Shown: positions 54,353 to 64,000 of the stretch, piece by piece
Position numbering within the stretch: the first letter of the stretch is position 1
Layout of the letters: each line of letters begins with the position of its first letter
Made by a program: the position numbers and the translations under genes
The notes under the pieces: model-generated
Databases searched by the model: none
Told to the model about the DNA's origin: nothing
What the model saw: the letters and a program-made list of their open reading frames with translations, nothing else
Assembly (NCBI GenBank): GCA_009746045.1
Contig: RPFO01000065.1
Coordinates: forward strand, 2,278,984 to 2,342,983
From: Mesostigma viride
Taxonomy: Eukaryota > Streptophyta > Mesostigmatophyceae > Mesostigmatales > Mesostigmataceae
Direction of reading: 5' to 3'
Length of the DNA stretch: 64,000 bases

Positions 54353-54889
54353 TGGACTATTGGGGGGACCCCCCCCTTTGGCGGGGGTCATGGGGGACAT
54401 TGTTATGGGTTGATTATGTAGTAGTTGTGAGTCGCAGTTGTAGGTAGCTCGTGCGTAGGTCACAGGTTCGTGTGAGGGTTGGGGATGCTTGGGTTGCGTG
54501 GGTGGCTTGGGTATGGTACGTAGGCGGGCTTGCCGGTGGTCGGTGCAGCAGTGTCAGTTATGGTTGAGTGGACAGCTGATTGGTTGCCCCGGAGGCCGGG
54601 GTGGATGGTTATGCTTCACGTGGATGGTGGGGTGGAGTCATCGTATGTTGGGGCAGCGGGGGGCGGGGTGGGCGGGGTGCAGTGGTGTAGGGGAACCTCG
54701 TTGTGGGGCGGTAGGTTTGTTTAGTAGGTGGTTTGTTATGTTGGTGTGGAAGGTGGTGTATGTAATACGGAAGGGTGGTAGTCAGATAGGTTGGTTTGGG
54801 GGGACTCAAGGTGGATGGTCGGGTGGGTCATCGGATGGTTTGGGGGAGGAGGGCGGTGTTACGGTGTTGTGGGGGACCTCAGCGTGGGG
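53426..54889. other. Low-complexity and unassigned DNA in transposon 2
   Basis: GTGCGTGC/GCGTGCGTG-rich sequence at 53890-54200, with a duplicated segment (GTGCAGGCGTGCCTTGGCGG near 53990 and GTGCAGGCGTGCCTTGGTGG near 54106). A (GT)n run lies at 54325-54352 and G-rich sequence follows. No gene is recognised. Confidence 0.5.
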
Positions 54890-55770
54890 GCGAGAGTAGT
54901 CCGTAGTCAGGTGGGGATGGATAACGGCATGTGGATGTCTGTGACGTATATTTGTGGGTGGGGCGGGTATGGAACAGGCAGGGGAGTGGGGCGAGTGGGA
55001 GTTAGCGGGGTGGAGGGTGCTGGCATTGTGGCGGGATGGTTGGAGGCACACGGACACACGTAATGGCAAGAGTAACTGCATGCATAGCAACATTGGACCA
55101 GCTGTTCCTAGAACATCTGCAACCCTCAGCATGCAACAACCAACAGCAACTGACAACTGCCGACAGTGACAACGTTAGCAAGATGTGACGCCAAGTCCAC
55201 TGGAGACCCCGATGTAATTTCAGGTGGTTCCCAGTCCTGCCGTGTACTTCACTTAATTCGGGGCCGCACACTTCGTTTGGTGCAGCAAGGGCTCGTGGCC
55301 GGTATGGTGGTAGCCGGTAGGCTTGATTGCCATGGATATCCGGCGTGGCGGAGGGGCCGCAGGGAGCGAGGCACCATGGAGGAGGCGATGGAGCGATTGA
55401 AGAAATGTAGGCAGTAGCCCGGTGCCCAGCAGCAGCGGAAGTGGAAATATTGCTTGACGCGGTGCGTGCGGTGGGATGGGTAGGCACTGCCTGCCATCAC
55501 CCGGACATTTCCTGTTACGGCACAGCCCGCAGTCGGCCATATTGGAGCAGACGGGCCTTGCTGCGAATCGAGGGCGTGATATTGCACGGGAAAAATCATG
55601 CCGAGAGTCTCAGGGCGTCTCGCATGGCGACAGCTGCAGCGTGAGGGCCGACAAGCTCGAGATGCAGGTCTCGTCGGTACATGTGGGCCACTGGTGAGGT
55701 CGCCAATGTGATGGAGCCCTCTCCATCGTGCCAGTCGGACATCACTCAACAGCCAACAACGATCTTTTGT
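54890..55770 (-). repeat. Long inverted repeat, arm 2
   Basis: Inverted, diverged copy of 34835-35728. It is uninterrupted at the point where the chromovirus LTR entered the other arm. Partly conserved frame VRAVGWVGTACHHPDISCYG with a one-base shift downstream relative to arm 1. Confidence 0.65.
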
Positions 55771-55849
55771 GCGACCAGCAGCCTCCGAATTCCCTAAGTC
55801 CGGACTCCGGACGCAGCGCCCCTCTCCAACGGACTGCACGCGGAAATTT

Positions 55850-55958
55850 GAAATTCAGCCCGAAGGGCACGCGCCGCGCCAGAGCTGGCACAGGAAGTGG
55901 ACGTTGCACGTGAATTGGAGAACGCCACCGTGACAAAGACCAAGGCGATAACGGCAGG
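55850..55958 (+). CDS. Possible exon in transposon 2
   Basis: A short frame gives APELAQEVDVARELENATVT then KTKAITA, a typical amphipathic helix, before a donor-like GCAG/GTACGC at about 55958. The gene structure around it could not be traced. Confidence 0.25.
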
Positions 55959-56321
55959 TACGCAGCCTTGGCAGCGCCATAATTTTACTTGGACACCATG
56001 CGCGGTGCTGTAGGCAGCCATATATATATCATTCACAGTGACTCGATGTAAAGTCGGGTGGTGTAATAGCGACATCACCGGGCCCGCTACGTTTTTTGTA
56101 GCGGGCCCGGCACCAACCAAGTGACGTGACTCTGCCAGATGATGATTTGATAACGCAGATGATTTGATAACGCAGTTCAGCATTATCAAACGTGAACGTC
56201 AAGCACTCAATCGGCGAGTTTTTCGTGAGCCAGGAAGCGCTCTTCTCTAGGTATTCCTGTGGTTTCGCAGTTCCCTACATCTTGTGAGGTACATAGGGAC
56301 AGTTTAGGTGAGAATACCAGG

Positions 56322-57099
<778 letters not shown>

Positions 57100-57845
57100 T
57101 TTGCTACGCCTTTGGTTGTCATGTTGACGTTTGTCATGTTAACATTTGTGGACATTTTGTCATGTTAACAATTTTTTTGGCCTTCGTTTGTTAACGTCTT
57201 GACATTTCTTGACACATCACCTTGGTTTGTCAGTGTATTGACATTTTTTTCCGTGTTGATATGTTGATATTTCAAAGATTGTCAAGGTTTTGTCAACCTT
57301 TCAACATTCTGTCAAGGTTTGTCAAGCCTTTGATGTTATCATGTCAAGCTTTTGTCAAGTTCTGTCAAGGTTTGTCAAGGTCATGTCAGTTGATATGTCA
57401 AGAATCTATATTACTAATTTGGCAATGTAAGGTAATCCGACACTATTCAGGGCATCACCGAGTACGCGGCCAATCCAGAAGGGGCGGACTGACTGACCAC
57501 CAATCCGCGCCAAGCGCACGGAAGAACTGCCAACCAATCCGCGCAAAGCTCCCAGCGAGCGAAGCGAGCGGCCGCTTTAGCGGCCTCCTCTCTGGAGGGC
57601 AGCGAAGGAGACCGTCAGTCCGTCACGATTCCTCTCCGGAGTGCAGCGAAGGAGTACGCTTCTACGAACTACAGTATGCGTCTACAGCGGGCAGCGGGCA
57701 GTCCCTCCATGGTCTCTCTACCGCCAAAAATTGATTAATTTTTTTTTTTTTTTGGCTGTGTGAAGCCAGCGGGTCACACTAGAACTATTTGACAATTCTT
57801 GACAAACAATTGTCAAAGTTTGTCAACACTCCGTTCCTAGTGTGG
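57100..57845. repeat. TTGTCAA/TTGACA motif clusters and a small inverted-repeat unit
   Basis: GTCAAGG, TTGTCAA and TGACATT motifs are dense at 57100-57400 and again at 57785-57830. At 57767-57843 CACACTAGAAC and GTTCCTAGTGTG face each other around the second cluster, resembling the ends of the CACTAGGA elements with yet another subterminal motif. Confidence 0.5.
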
Positions 57846-57858
57846 CAGCGAGGATGGC

Positions 57859-58274
57859 ATGCCTGCACCAAGGAAGAGGAGGGGTAAGCAGCCTGCAGCA
57901 GAAACTGATTCCTCCATCTGCAGCGGCAGTGATAATGGTAGCCAAGAGGATGTGGCTCCACCTAGCAGCGACAGTGATGACCCATGCAGCTACAATGCGT
58001 CTGAACCTGCACGGGGAAGCGTGGACGGAGGGGGAGAGGAAGGAGGCAGCCTGCAGCAGAAAATGCTGCTGATTCTGCCCGTGGTGGCGATGGCCGCGAG
58101 TATGCGGCTGAACCTACGCGGGGGAATCGTGGGCAGAGGGGGAGAGGGGGTAGGCAGCACAAGAATGTGGCTGAACCTAGCCGGGGCGACCTTGCACCAA
58201 CGAGGAGAAGTGCAAGGGCGTATGGAAAAGTGAGCTACGCTGAAGCAGATTGTAGCAACTCGTCTAGTGACTGA
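57859..58274 (+). CDS. Disordered protein with AEPxRG repeats, transposon 2
   Basis: An ATG at 57859 gives MPAPRKRRGKQPAAETDSSI, a basic start, then a Ser/Asp/Gly-rich region. A one-base change near 58045 leads to another frame with GREYAAEPTRGNRGQRGRGG, KNVAEPSRGDLAPTRRSARA and the end SYAEADCSNSSSD, stop at 58274. The motif (A/S)EP(A/T/S)RG occurs three times across the two frames, which argues that both are one protein with a frame break or short intron. Basic and disordered, it could be a DNA-binding accessory protein, but no family is recognised. It lies just inside the right subterminal array. Confidence 0.4.
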
Positions 58275-58389
58275 AATTGATGTTCTTATTAAACTTGAAG
58301 AGCTGTACTCCAACTGCACAAGAAATTATTATAATTTGTAATCAAAGTGATTTCTGGTTGCGTGGTATGAATGCGATTTCTCTGTGTGC

Positions 58390-58736
58390 ATGAGGTTTCT
58401 CAGTTTTTCTCAGGCCTTAAGTTTCCCAGATATTCTCAGTCTCAGATTTTCTCAGGCAGCAACCTGAGAAAAAACCGGGCGCCTGAGAAATTTCGTTCCT
58501 GAGAAAAAAAAATCTCAGGCCAGGCGACTTTCTCAGGCTGATCTCAGTTTTTTCTCAGTTTTCTCAGTTTTCTCAGGTGATTTTCTCAGTTTTCCTGAGA
58601 AAACTGAGATTTTTCTCAGTTGATCTCAGGAAATCTCAGGAAATCTCAGGACATCTCAGGAAATCTCAGGAAATCTCAGGCAGCCTTCCTGAGAAAACTG
58701 AGAAAACTGAGAAAAACTGAGAAAAATCTCAGATCT
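58390..58736. repeat. Right subterminal repeats of transposon 2
   Basis: CTCAGGAAATCTCAGG, TTTTCTCAG and CTGAGAAAA motifs in both orientations, matching 53098-53425. Confidence 0.85.
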
Positions 58737-58750
58737 GAGTTCCTAGTGTA

Positions 58751-60399
58751 GTCATGTGGTGCCGCCCCAGGGAATTTTTCAGCTTCAGCCGCTCGGCCCT
58801 CCCACAGTCTTCTCAGAATTCGTCAACCAGGCGGGTACGGATGCGGCAGAACCGGCGGCGGACGCGTTCACAGTCACGTCGGACTTGGAGATGCTGATCA
58901 GCCGTTTCACAATCACGGAGGAAGCAGCACTTGAAGCCATCCGGGCACATCCCCAGCAGATGGGGGCCTATCCTTGCAAGTTCCAGGAGGGGAAACTGTT
59001 CGTGAGTCCCCAGCCGGAGGAATGGCGGCTGTATGTTCCTGAGCTCTGCAGGGCTGCCTTGCTTCACGAGCTCCATGATTCTCTCCTGGGCGGACATCAG
59101 GGAAGCCACCGTCTCCTTCCCCGGGCACGTAAGCACTTCTACTGGCCAGGGATGAAGGAGTATATCGAGACGTATGTGCGCCAGTGCCCCTCGTGTCAGA
59201 TCATGAAGTCCAGGAACACGGGTTCTCAGGCCGTCCCTAAGACGCTGCCGGATCCTATGGGTCCGTGGGATTCTATCATGATGGACTTCATCGGCCCGTT
59301 CAAGAAGACGAAGAACGGCAACAGCATGGTCTTGGTGTTTGTGGACCGCCTGACGCGCATGTGTCACCTGGCCCCGTGTCCGGTCGACCTCACAGCGGAG
59401 GAGTGCGCCAAGATATACCTGACGCACGTGTTTCGATTTCATGGGCTCAGCCGGCAGTTCATCTCTGACCGCGACAAGCTCTTCACGGCCAAATTCTGGC
59501 AGGAGTTCTTCGAGCAACTGGGCACCAAGGTGTCGCTGGGCACGGCCTATCACAGCTCGTCGTCGCACCTGGTGGAGCGGTTGAACCGCACGGTGCAAGA
59601 GACCATGCGACACTACACCGACATGGTGGGCAGCAATTGGGAAGAACTTCTGGGCTTGGTGGAGTTCTCCCTGAACAATGCTCCCCAGGCCGCCCATGGG
59701 TTCACCCCCTTTTTCCTCAACTCCGGCCGACACCCTCTCACACCGCTCGACTTGCTTGGGAGCCACGAGCTGGGAGAGGATCAGGTCAAGCTGGATAACC
59801 TGCAAGGGGTCGACCGGTTGCTGCAGCGGATGCACCAAGCGCATAACAGCGCGGTTCAGGGCTATCGCGCAGCGGCAGCGCGGTATCTGGAGAGGACAAC
59901 CGGCAAGCGGGATCCCAGAGCGCCGTCCATCGAGGTGGGCGATTGGGTCCTGGTGGAGGGCCCTCAGATCGGGCGATTTTCGCACAAGGTGGAGAAGGAG
60001 CTGAAGACTAAGCTCCGACCCATGTTCCTGGGACCCTACAAGGTCCTCACCAAGTTCGATGACGTCATGTTCCAGGTGGACATTCCAGTGTCATGGAACC
60101 TCACGTCCAACCGTTTCCACCGTGACCAGCTCAAGTTGTATCACCAGAACACCATTCAGGGTAGGGTCAATCCCCCAGCCCCACTGGAGTTCAATCCTGA
60201 TACGGGGGAACAGGAGGACGAGGTGGCCGCAATCGTGGGTCACCGGGATGTCAAACGGGGACGAGGGGTCCAGCGACAATATCGGGTGCGATGGCGATTC
60301 GCACAACACGAGTCTGAGGACTCCTGGCGCACCGCTACCGAGTTAGCGGGGTGCGCCCGCTTACTAGAAGCATACAAGAAGACGCACCAGTTGCGTTAG
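58751..60399 (+). CDS. pol: Plus-strand chromovirus integrase and chromodomain
   Basis: An open frame from the transposon boundary to the stop at 60399. In order: spacer (TSDLEMLISRFTITEEAALE); zinc domain (ELHDSLLGGHQGSHRLLPRA then CPSCQ); DDE core (SIMMDFIGPF, ISDRDKLFTAKFWQEFFEQL, HLVERLNRTVQETMRHYTDM); GPY-like module (LRPMFLGPYKVLTKFDDVMF); and chromodomain (VAAIVGHRDVKRGRGVQRQY, VRWRFAQHESEDSW) ending CARLLEAYKKTHQLR. All three catalytic acidic residues are present. The proteins of the two elements are related along their length, so they are sister chromovirus families. The first codon is not a start: the protein begins in pol before the insertion. Confidence 0.88.
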
Positions 60400-60499
60400 C
60401 AGACCACAGCCGGTAGGGTGTAGGGTGAGAGTGGTGCGTGAGCCAGGTATTTGGTACGCGTCGACTAACGCCCTGACATTTTGTGTGTGGGCTGTACAG

Positions 60500-61636
60500 G
60501 GGGACGCCGCGGAGGCGCTTCCCAGAGACCAGACTTCCGTCGGCGCCGTGGAGGCTGCTGACGCAGGATTCCGGGGTGCAGAGGGGGAGTCCAGTGAGGG
60601 GGATTTGGTCGACATGGATATACCCGACGATCCGGAGGTCCCAGAACCGGAAGCGGGGGTAAGGACGCAGATAGCTCGCGGAGAGCCTGCGGTCCGAAGG
60701 GATGCACCAGGGGCCGGGGGCTCGAGAGATGGTGGCGGACAGACGGGGCCCTCCTCTAGTCGCGAGCGCCGGCAAGAAACCTCGTCAAGGCCTGGAGCTC
60801 CGGACGCGCGTACGTTGGAGCTGGTAAAGGAGCTGCACGAGGAGACGTTCAATCCTCGGGTGTTCTTGCGTGACTACGGTCGAGAGGGGGAAGCCCTGGT
60901 GGAACGACGACGGCGTCGTCGTAATCAAATGCCGTCGCACCTCCGCGCTGATTCTATCATGGCGCGAGTCGGTCCTGCGCAGATGGAGACTTTCCGAGGG
61001 TTCGTGAGGCGCAACGTGAGATTCCGGATCGAGACCCGCACGGCTGCGCGCAACGGTGTGGTGGTTGGGACCGATTGGGAGACACATGAGCGGGAATGCG
61101 CCTGTCACGGGTGCATGAACACGCTTGAGGCGGGCCTGGCGTTCCCACGGCTCCTTCTCCTCTTACTTCCACCTCCAGTGCGAAAGCTGCTGGAATACCA
61201 CTTCCCCCGGTATCTTCCGCCAGAAGGGGCGCTACGGGGTGAGAAATGCATGCGAGAAGGGCAGTATTCGTTGCGGCAGGCTCTGGATCGCATTGTGGCG
61301 ATGGACGAGGAGGACCAGGATGATGGAAGTGAGGGATATGACTCCAGTTCCGACGACGAAGACCATCCTCCACACCACCCTCCCTCTCGTTCCCCTCCGC
61401 GGGATCCGCCGTCTCGGGGTTCCCAGGGGAGCGGTGGAAGAAGCCGTCCTGTGCCTCGTTATGAGGCGCCACCGCCGGCGACGGGCTGGGGGCGACCTTT
61501 AGGGCGCGAGACGCGGAGTCTTCCAAGGGCGACCGGATGGGGTGGGGGCAGCCAAGCCGCTCCTCGACGTGTTCCGGAGGGGCAGACACGTCGTCGCTCG
61601 CCATCCCCGCCCTCACGTTCGCGTTCCCCATTACAA
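60500..61636 (+). CDS. ORF3 of plus-strand chromovirus, part 1
   Basis: An open frame after a GGGCTGTACAG/GGG sequence that looks like a splice acceptor, 100 bp beyond the pol stop and in codon phase 0. It encodes an acidic, disordered N terminus, then a folded-looking region (TLELVKELHEETFNPRVFLR, MARVGPAQMETFRGFVRRNV) with a Cys cluster (ERECACHGCMN). A leucine-rich stretch (LAFPRLLLLLLPPPVRKLLE) and an acidic and Arg/Ser/Pro-rich tail follow. It is interrupted by a 769-bp insertion at 61637. The leucine-rich stretch is short and followed by prolines, so a membrane anchor is doubtful. The minus-strand element lacks this N-terminal part. Function unknown. Confidence 0.55.
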
Positions 61637-62405
61637 TTCGTTCAAGTGGCCCGCCGGAGCGGCTGTACAATTTTTCCCAGTGAGCGCGCTGCCAAGTGTA
61701 CTTGTGGGCAAATTTTTAGGTGCCCCGTCACTTCGAGGTACTAAAAATTAGGCTACGGTACGAATTCAGCGAATTTCAGCGAATTTTCAGTCGAACCAAA
61801 GGAAGTGACGCCAACTACCAAAAAGTTTCCGTTACGAATTTTCAGCCCAACACTCGCGCAAAATGAAGTGACGGCAACTACCAAAAAGTTTCCGTTACGA
61901 ATTTTCACTCCCACACGTTTGCACAAAAGGAAGTGACGGCAACTACCAAAACGTTTCCGTTACGAATTTTCAGTCCCACACTTCGCGCAAATTTTAGTAG
62001 GGCTGCACGCAAGCTACCTTTCAAAATTTTGCGCTAGTATGGAACGCATTTCATTCGTCTGGAGGAACGCTGCCCGCCAACTACCCCCGTTCAGAAAGTT
62101 CCGCCGAAATTTACCCGAGATTTGGAAATCTGAACGTCCGCGCAAATTTTAGTAGGGCTGCACGCAAGCTACCTTTCAAAATTTTGCGCAAGTATGGAAC
62201 GCAATTCATTCGTCCGGAGGAATGCTGCTCGTCAACTGCCCCCGTTCAGAAAGTTGCGCCGAACTTTACTTGAGATTTGGAAATCTGAACGTGCGGTTGG
62301 AGTTTCGCGGGGAAACCCAAGTTCCCAAGTAATTCACCAATGACGCGCTTCGAACACTTGTCCGCTAAAACCTAAGCAGCCGCTCCGGCTGGCCACTTAA
62401 ACGAA
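61637..62405. mobile_element. 769-bp inverted-repeat element in ORF3
   Basis: 29-bp terminal inverted repeats with two mismatches: TTCGTTCAAGTGGCCCGCCG... at 61637-61665 and its counterpart at 62377-62405. Inside are three tandem copies of GAAGTGACGGCAACTACC with TTTCCGTTACGAATTTT (61797-61990), then two copies of a roughly 149-bp unit (61986 and 62135; GCACGCAAGCTACCTTTCAA). No coding capacity. No target duplication could be matched, so ends may be off by a few bases. A MITE-like non-autonomous element. Confidence 0.65.
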
Positions 62406-63240
62406 ACTTGATGCCACTCGGGCTCCGGGACTGAGGTACGCCCCGCTCGCCAAGCGTCACCACCATCTCGCCGACCAGAGGACCGGCATTGGGAGCGCAC
62501 GTGGGGGTCGGCGGTGGAGTTGGAGCAAGAGCGGGAGAATCGGCGACGGCGAACGGATCCGACAGAGGCCGCGGTGGCCATGGCCGAACGGCCGGCTAGA
62601 GAGGAGCCGATTGATGAGGTTCCCGCTAGCAACCCGCCCGATGCGGGCCAAGAAGAGACTACCTTTCATGTCTCCCTGGAGCCTCGCTCCCGAGTGGAAG
62701 AGGTCCCACCGGAGCCCCACTTCTTGGTCTCATTGGAGCCTCGTCACCGGCCTGCCCAGGCTGAACCGTCGATGTCACGCCCTGCGGAGGGACCCAGCAG
62801 ACCTACCACCTCGGACCGACACTCGCATCTTCCCGCGGAGGGACCGTGCTTACATACCGTACGGAATGCCGCGGAGGGTCCCAGCGTGGCGGGTGTCATG
62901 GTGCCGGCGGAGCCCGTGGTTACCATTGAGACACTCGTGGCAGCGGTGCAATCAGGGCAGGGTCTCATACAGCGGATGTTGGACCAGCTCGGGCGCCAGG
63001 GCGATCATTCAGTCGCCACCTCAGTAGGCTACGAGGCCGCTTCCCGGGCAGCCTCACATGAGGAGTGGTCGTTGGGGGACTTCATACGAACCATTCCGGG
63101 AAGGACCGTAAGACACGGTGGGCCGGGGCCTCGCACGGAGAAGTTGTGTGTGGTGTTCGAGGGTCCCTTAATTGTTCCCGGTCCCTCCTGGTATGCACCT
63201 GCCCGCCCCTTTGGTTTTTCAAGCGGGCCCTTGGTGCGCG
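62406..63240 (+). CDS. ORF3 of plus-strand chromovirus, part 2
   Basis: Resumes after the insertion. An open frame from about 62413 encodes Arg/Glu-rich sequence, two copies of a VSLEPR(S/H)R motif, two AEGP phrases and a helical stretch (TIETLVAAVQSGQGLIQRML) occupying the place of the Gln-rich helix of the minus-strand ORF3. Its frame closes at 63245 and a different frame carries the conserved C-terminal domain, so there is a frame change near 63235. An in-frame stop lies at the very start next to the insertion. Confidence 0.5.
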
Positions 63241-63828
63241 GTTGACCGGGGTGCTTACTGGGAACAACTCGAGATCACCTTCTTCCCACAGGCGCCGCTG
63301 CCCTTGCCGCAACCTGACGACCTTCGTTTTCCCCGGACGGTGGGCAACACGGTGCGTTTCGGTACCGAGGAATGGTGGGATTGGAGGTATCAGGTGGATG
63401 GAGTGGGGCACGTGGTTACGCCGCCCAAGGTGGCCCCGGCGGAAGGGCGCGCCTTCCTGGGTCGGGTGGTGCCGGACATTGTAGGGGCCCCCAGGGCAAC
63501 CATCCTTGAGGATCACGTGCGCACCGAGGTTTTCATGATGGGGGTGCAGTTTGTTCGTGATCACCGCTGTGGGGTGGCAGATTGGTCGGCGCTGACCCTT
63601 CTCTTTACCCACCCCCAGTACCTCGCCGGGTTCCTGGCCATGTGGCCCCCGGGCACGTGGGTCGAGCTGTCCCGGTTGGGTCGGCAGAAGACGTCCCCAT
63701 ATCAGATCGCCTTCGAGGCGGACCTACGTGCGCATCCAGGGGTGATGACTCATATCATGACCCCTGCGGGGCGACGGGCTCTCCTTGAGGCCCAGCAGCT
63801 GCGGCGGGCTACTAGCGGTGGACGCTAG
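63200..63828 (+). CDS. ORF3 of plus-strand chromovirus, conserved C-terminal domain
   Basis: WEQLEITFFPQAPLPLPQPD, RYQVDGVGHVV, FLGRVVPDIV, VQFVRDHRCGVADWSALTLL and YLAGFLAMWPPGTWVELSRL align by eye with the minus-strand ORF3 C-terminal domain (HVIDGIMYDL, FYRHVLPPEMF, FVGTHHCGIVWTGGSVSLT, FLAAFLSVFP). Shared features are a VxGI/V turn, a His-x-Cys-Gly, and an aromatic/hydrophobic end. This example is about 45 residues longer at the C terminus. Conservation in two sister elements argues for a selected function; none is recognised. Confidence 0.6.
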
Positions 63829-64000
63829 AGTGAATAGTTTAGTTTCGGGATGGATAGCGGAGTCCAATCCCCAAGGTTTTGGCTACTACGTCAGGGTTGG
63901 GCTTGTGTATCGACCTCTAGAGGAACTGGCATTACTGACCTGCGGGTGAACCGAGGTCGGGACATAGTACTCTCATAGTAGTCTTGTTGTGTGATCCTAT
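63829..64000 (+). other. Region after ORF3; 3' LTR not reached
   Basis: No polypurine tract followed by TGTTACGT is found, so the 3' end of the plus-strand chromovirus lies beyond the window. Confidence 0.5.

Noticed and set aside
58813-59985. 390-codon minus-strand ORF under integrase
   Set aside because: A shadow of the conserved integrase frame on the plus strand; it has no motifs of its own.

Overview
The window is a transposon-dense stretch of a green-lineage nuclear genome. It holds one recognisable host gene and otherwise layer upon layer of nested retrotransposons and DNA transposons. The host gene (minus strand, 4643-1310) has three exons with ordinary GT/AG splice sites. It encodes a QLQ + WRC protein, the architecture of plant growth-regulating factors (GRF). 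That, together with chromodomain Ty3/gypsy elements and (TTAA)n-tailed LINEs, suggests a streptophyte, most plausibly a streptophyte alga. No ribosomal or plastid marker is present, so the species cannot be named. Nothing looks prokaryotic.

Layout. 1-460: LINE ORF1 fragment. 1310-4643: GRF-like gene, with a LINE 3' end inside intron 2. 4.7-8.9 kb: mostly featureless DNA with small repeats, including an 82-bp insertion flanked by a 16-bp direct repeat. 8.9-21.2 kb: a graveyard of LINE pieces (ORF1, reverse transcriptase and 3' ends with (TTAA)n tails in both orientations). It also holds a different reverse transcriptase fragment (12140-11103) and a 471-bp insertion with 72-bp terminal direct repeats. 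21.2-24.05 kb: microsatellite, weak LINE remnants and unassigned DNA. 24.05-34.06 kb: a minus-strand chromovirus (LTR, ORF3, pol with chromodomain, gag, truncated second LTR), close to intact. 34.1-35.7 kb: repeat debris and one arm of a long inverted repeat whose partner is at 54.9-55.7 kb.

35.7 kb to the end: a second, plus-strand chromovirus whose 3' LTR lies beyond the window. Its order is LTR (35729-36310), primer-binding-like site, leader with a fourfold repeated motif, a small ORF with an RNase H1-type hybrid-binding domain (37048-37386), a poly-Gln gag-like ORF, gag, pol, integrase with chromodomain, and a long ORF3. It is interrupted three times. Two insertions (38611-49358 and 53086-58748) have terminal inverted repeats starting CACTAGGA, 2-bp target duplications (CT and TA) and their own subterminal repeat families. 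In both cases the retrotransposon reading frame on the left is in register with that on the right once the insertion and one duplication are discounted. The third insertion (61637-62405) is a 769-bp inverted-repeat element in ORF3. The 10.7-kb CACTAGGA element carries further inserts and repeats: a 2-kb minisatellite, a palindromic 152-bp tandem repeat, a LINE ORF1, G-rich and C-rich microsatellites, and an inward-facing gene start near its right end.

The points most worth following are the two sibling CACTAGGA elements with different subterminal repeats, the hybrid-binding-domain ORF ahead of gag, and the ORF3 shared by two divergent chromoviruses, in each case just behind a possible splice acceptor. 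All functional statements come from reading sequence and motifs; no database search was possible.
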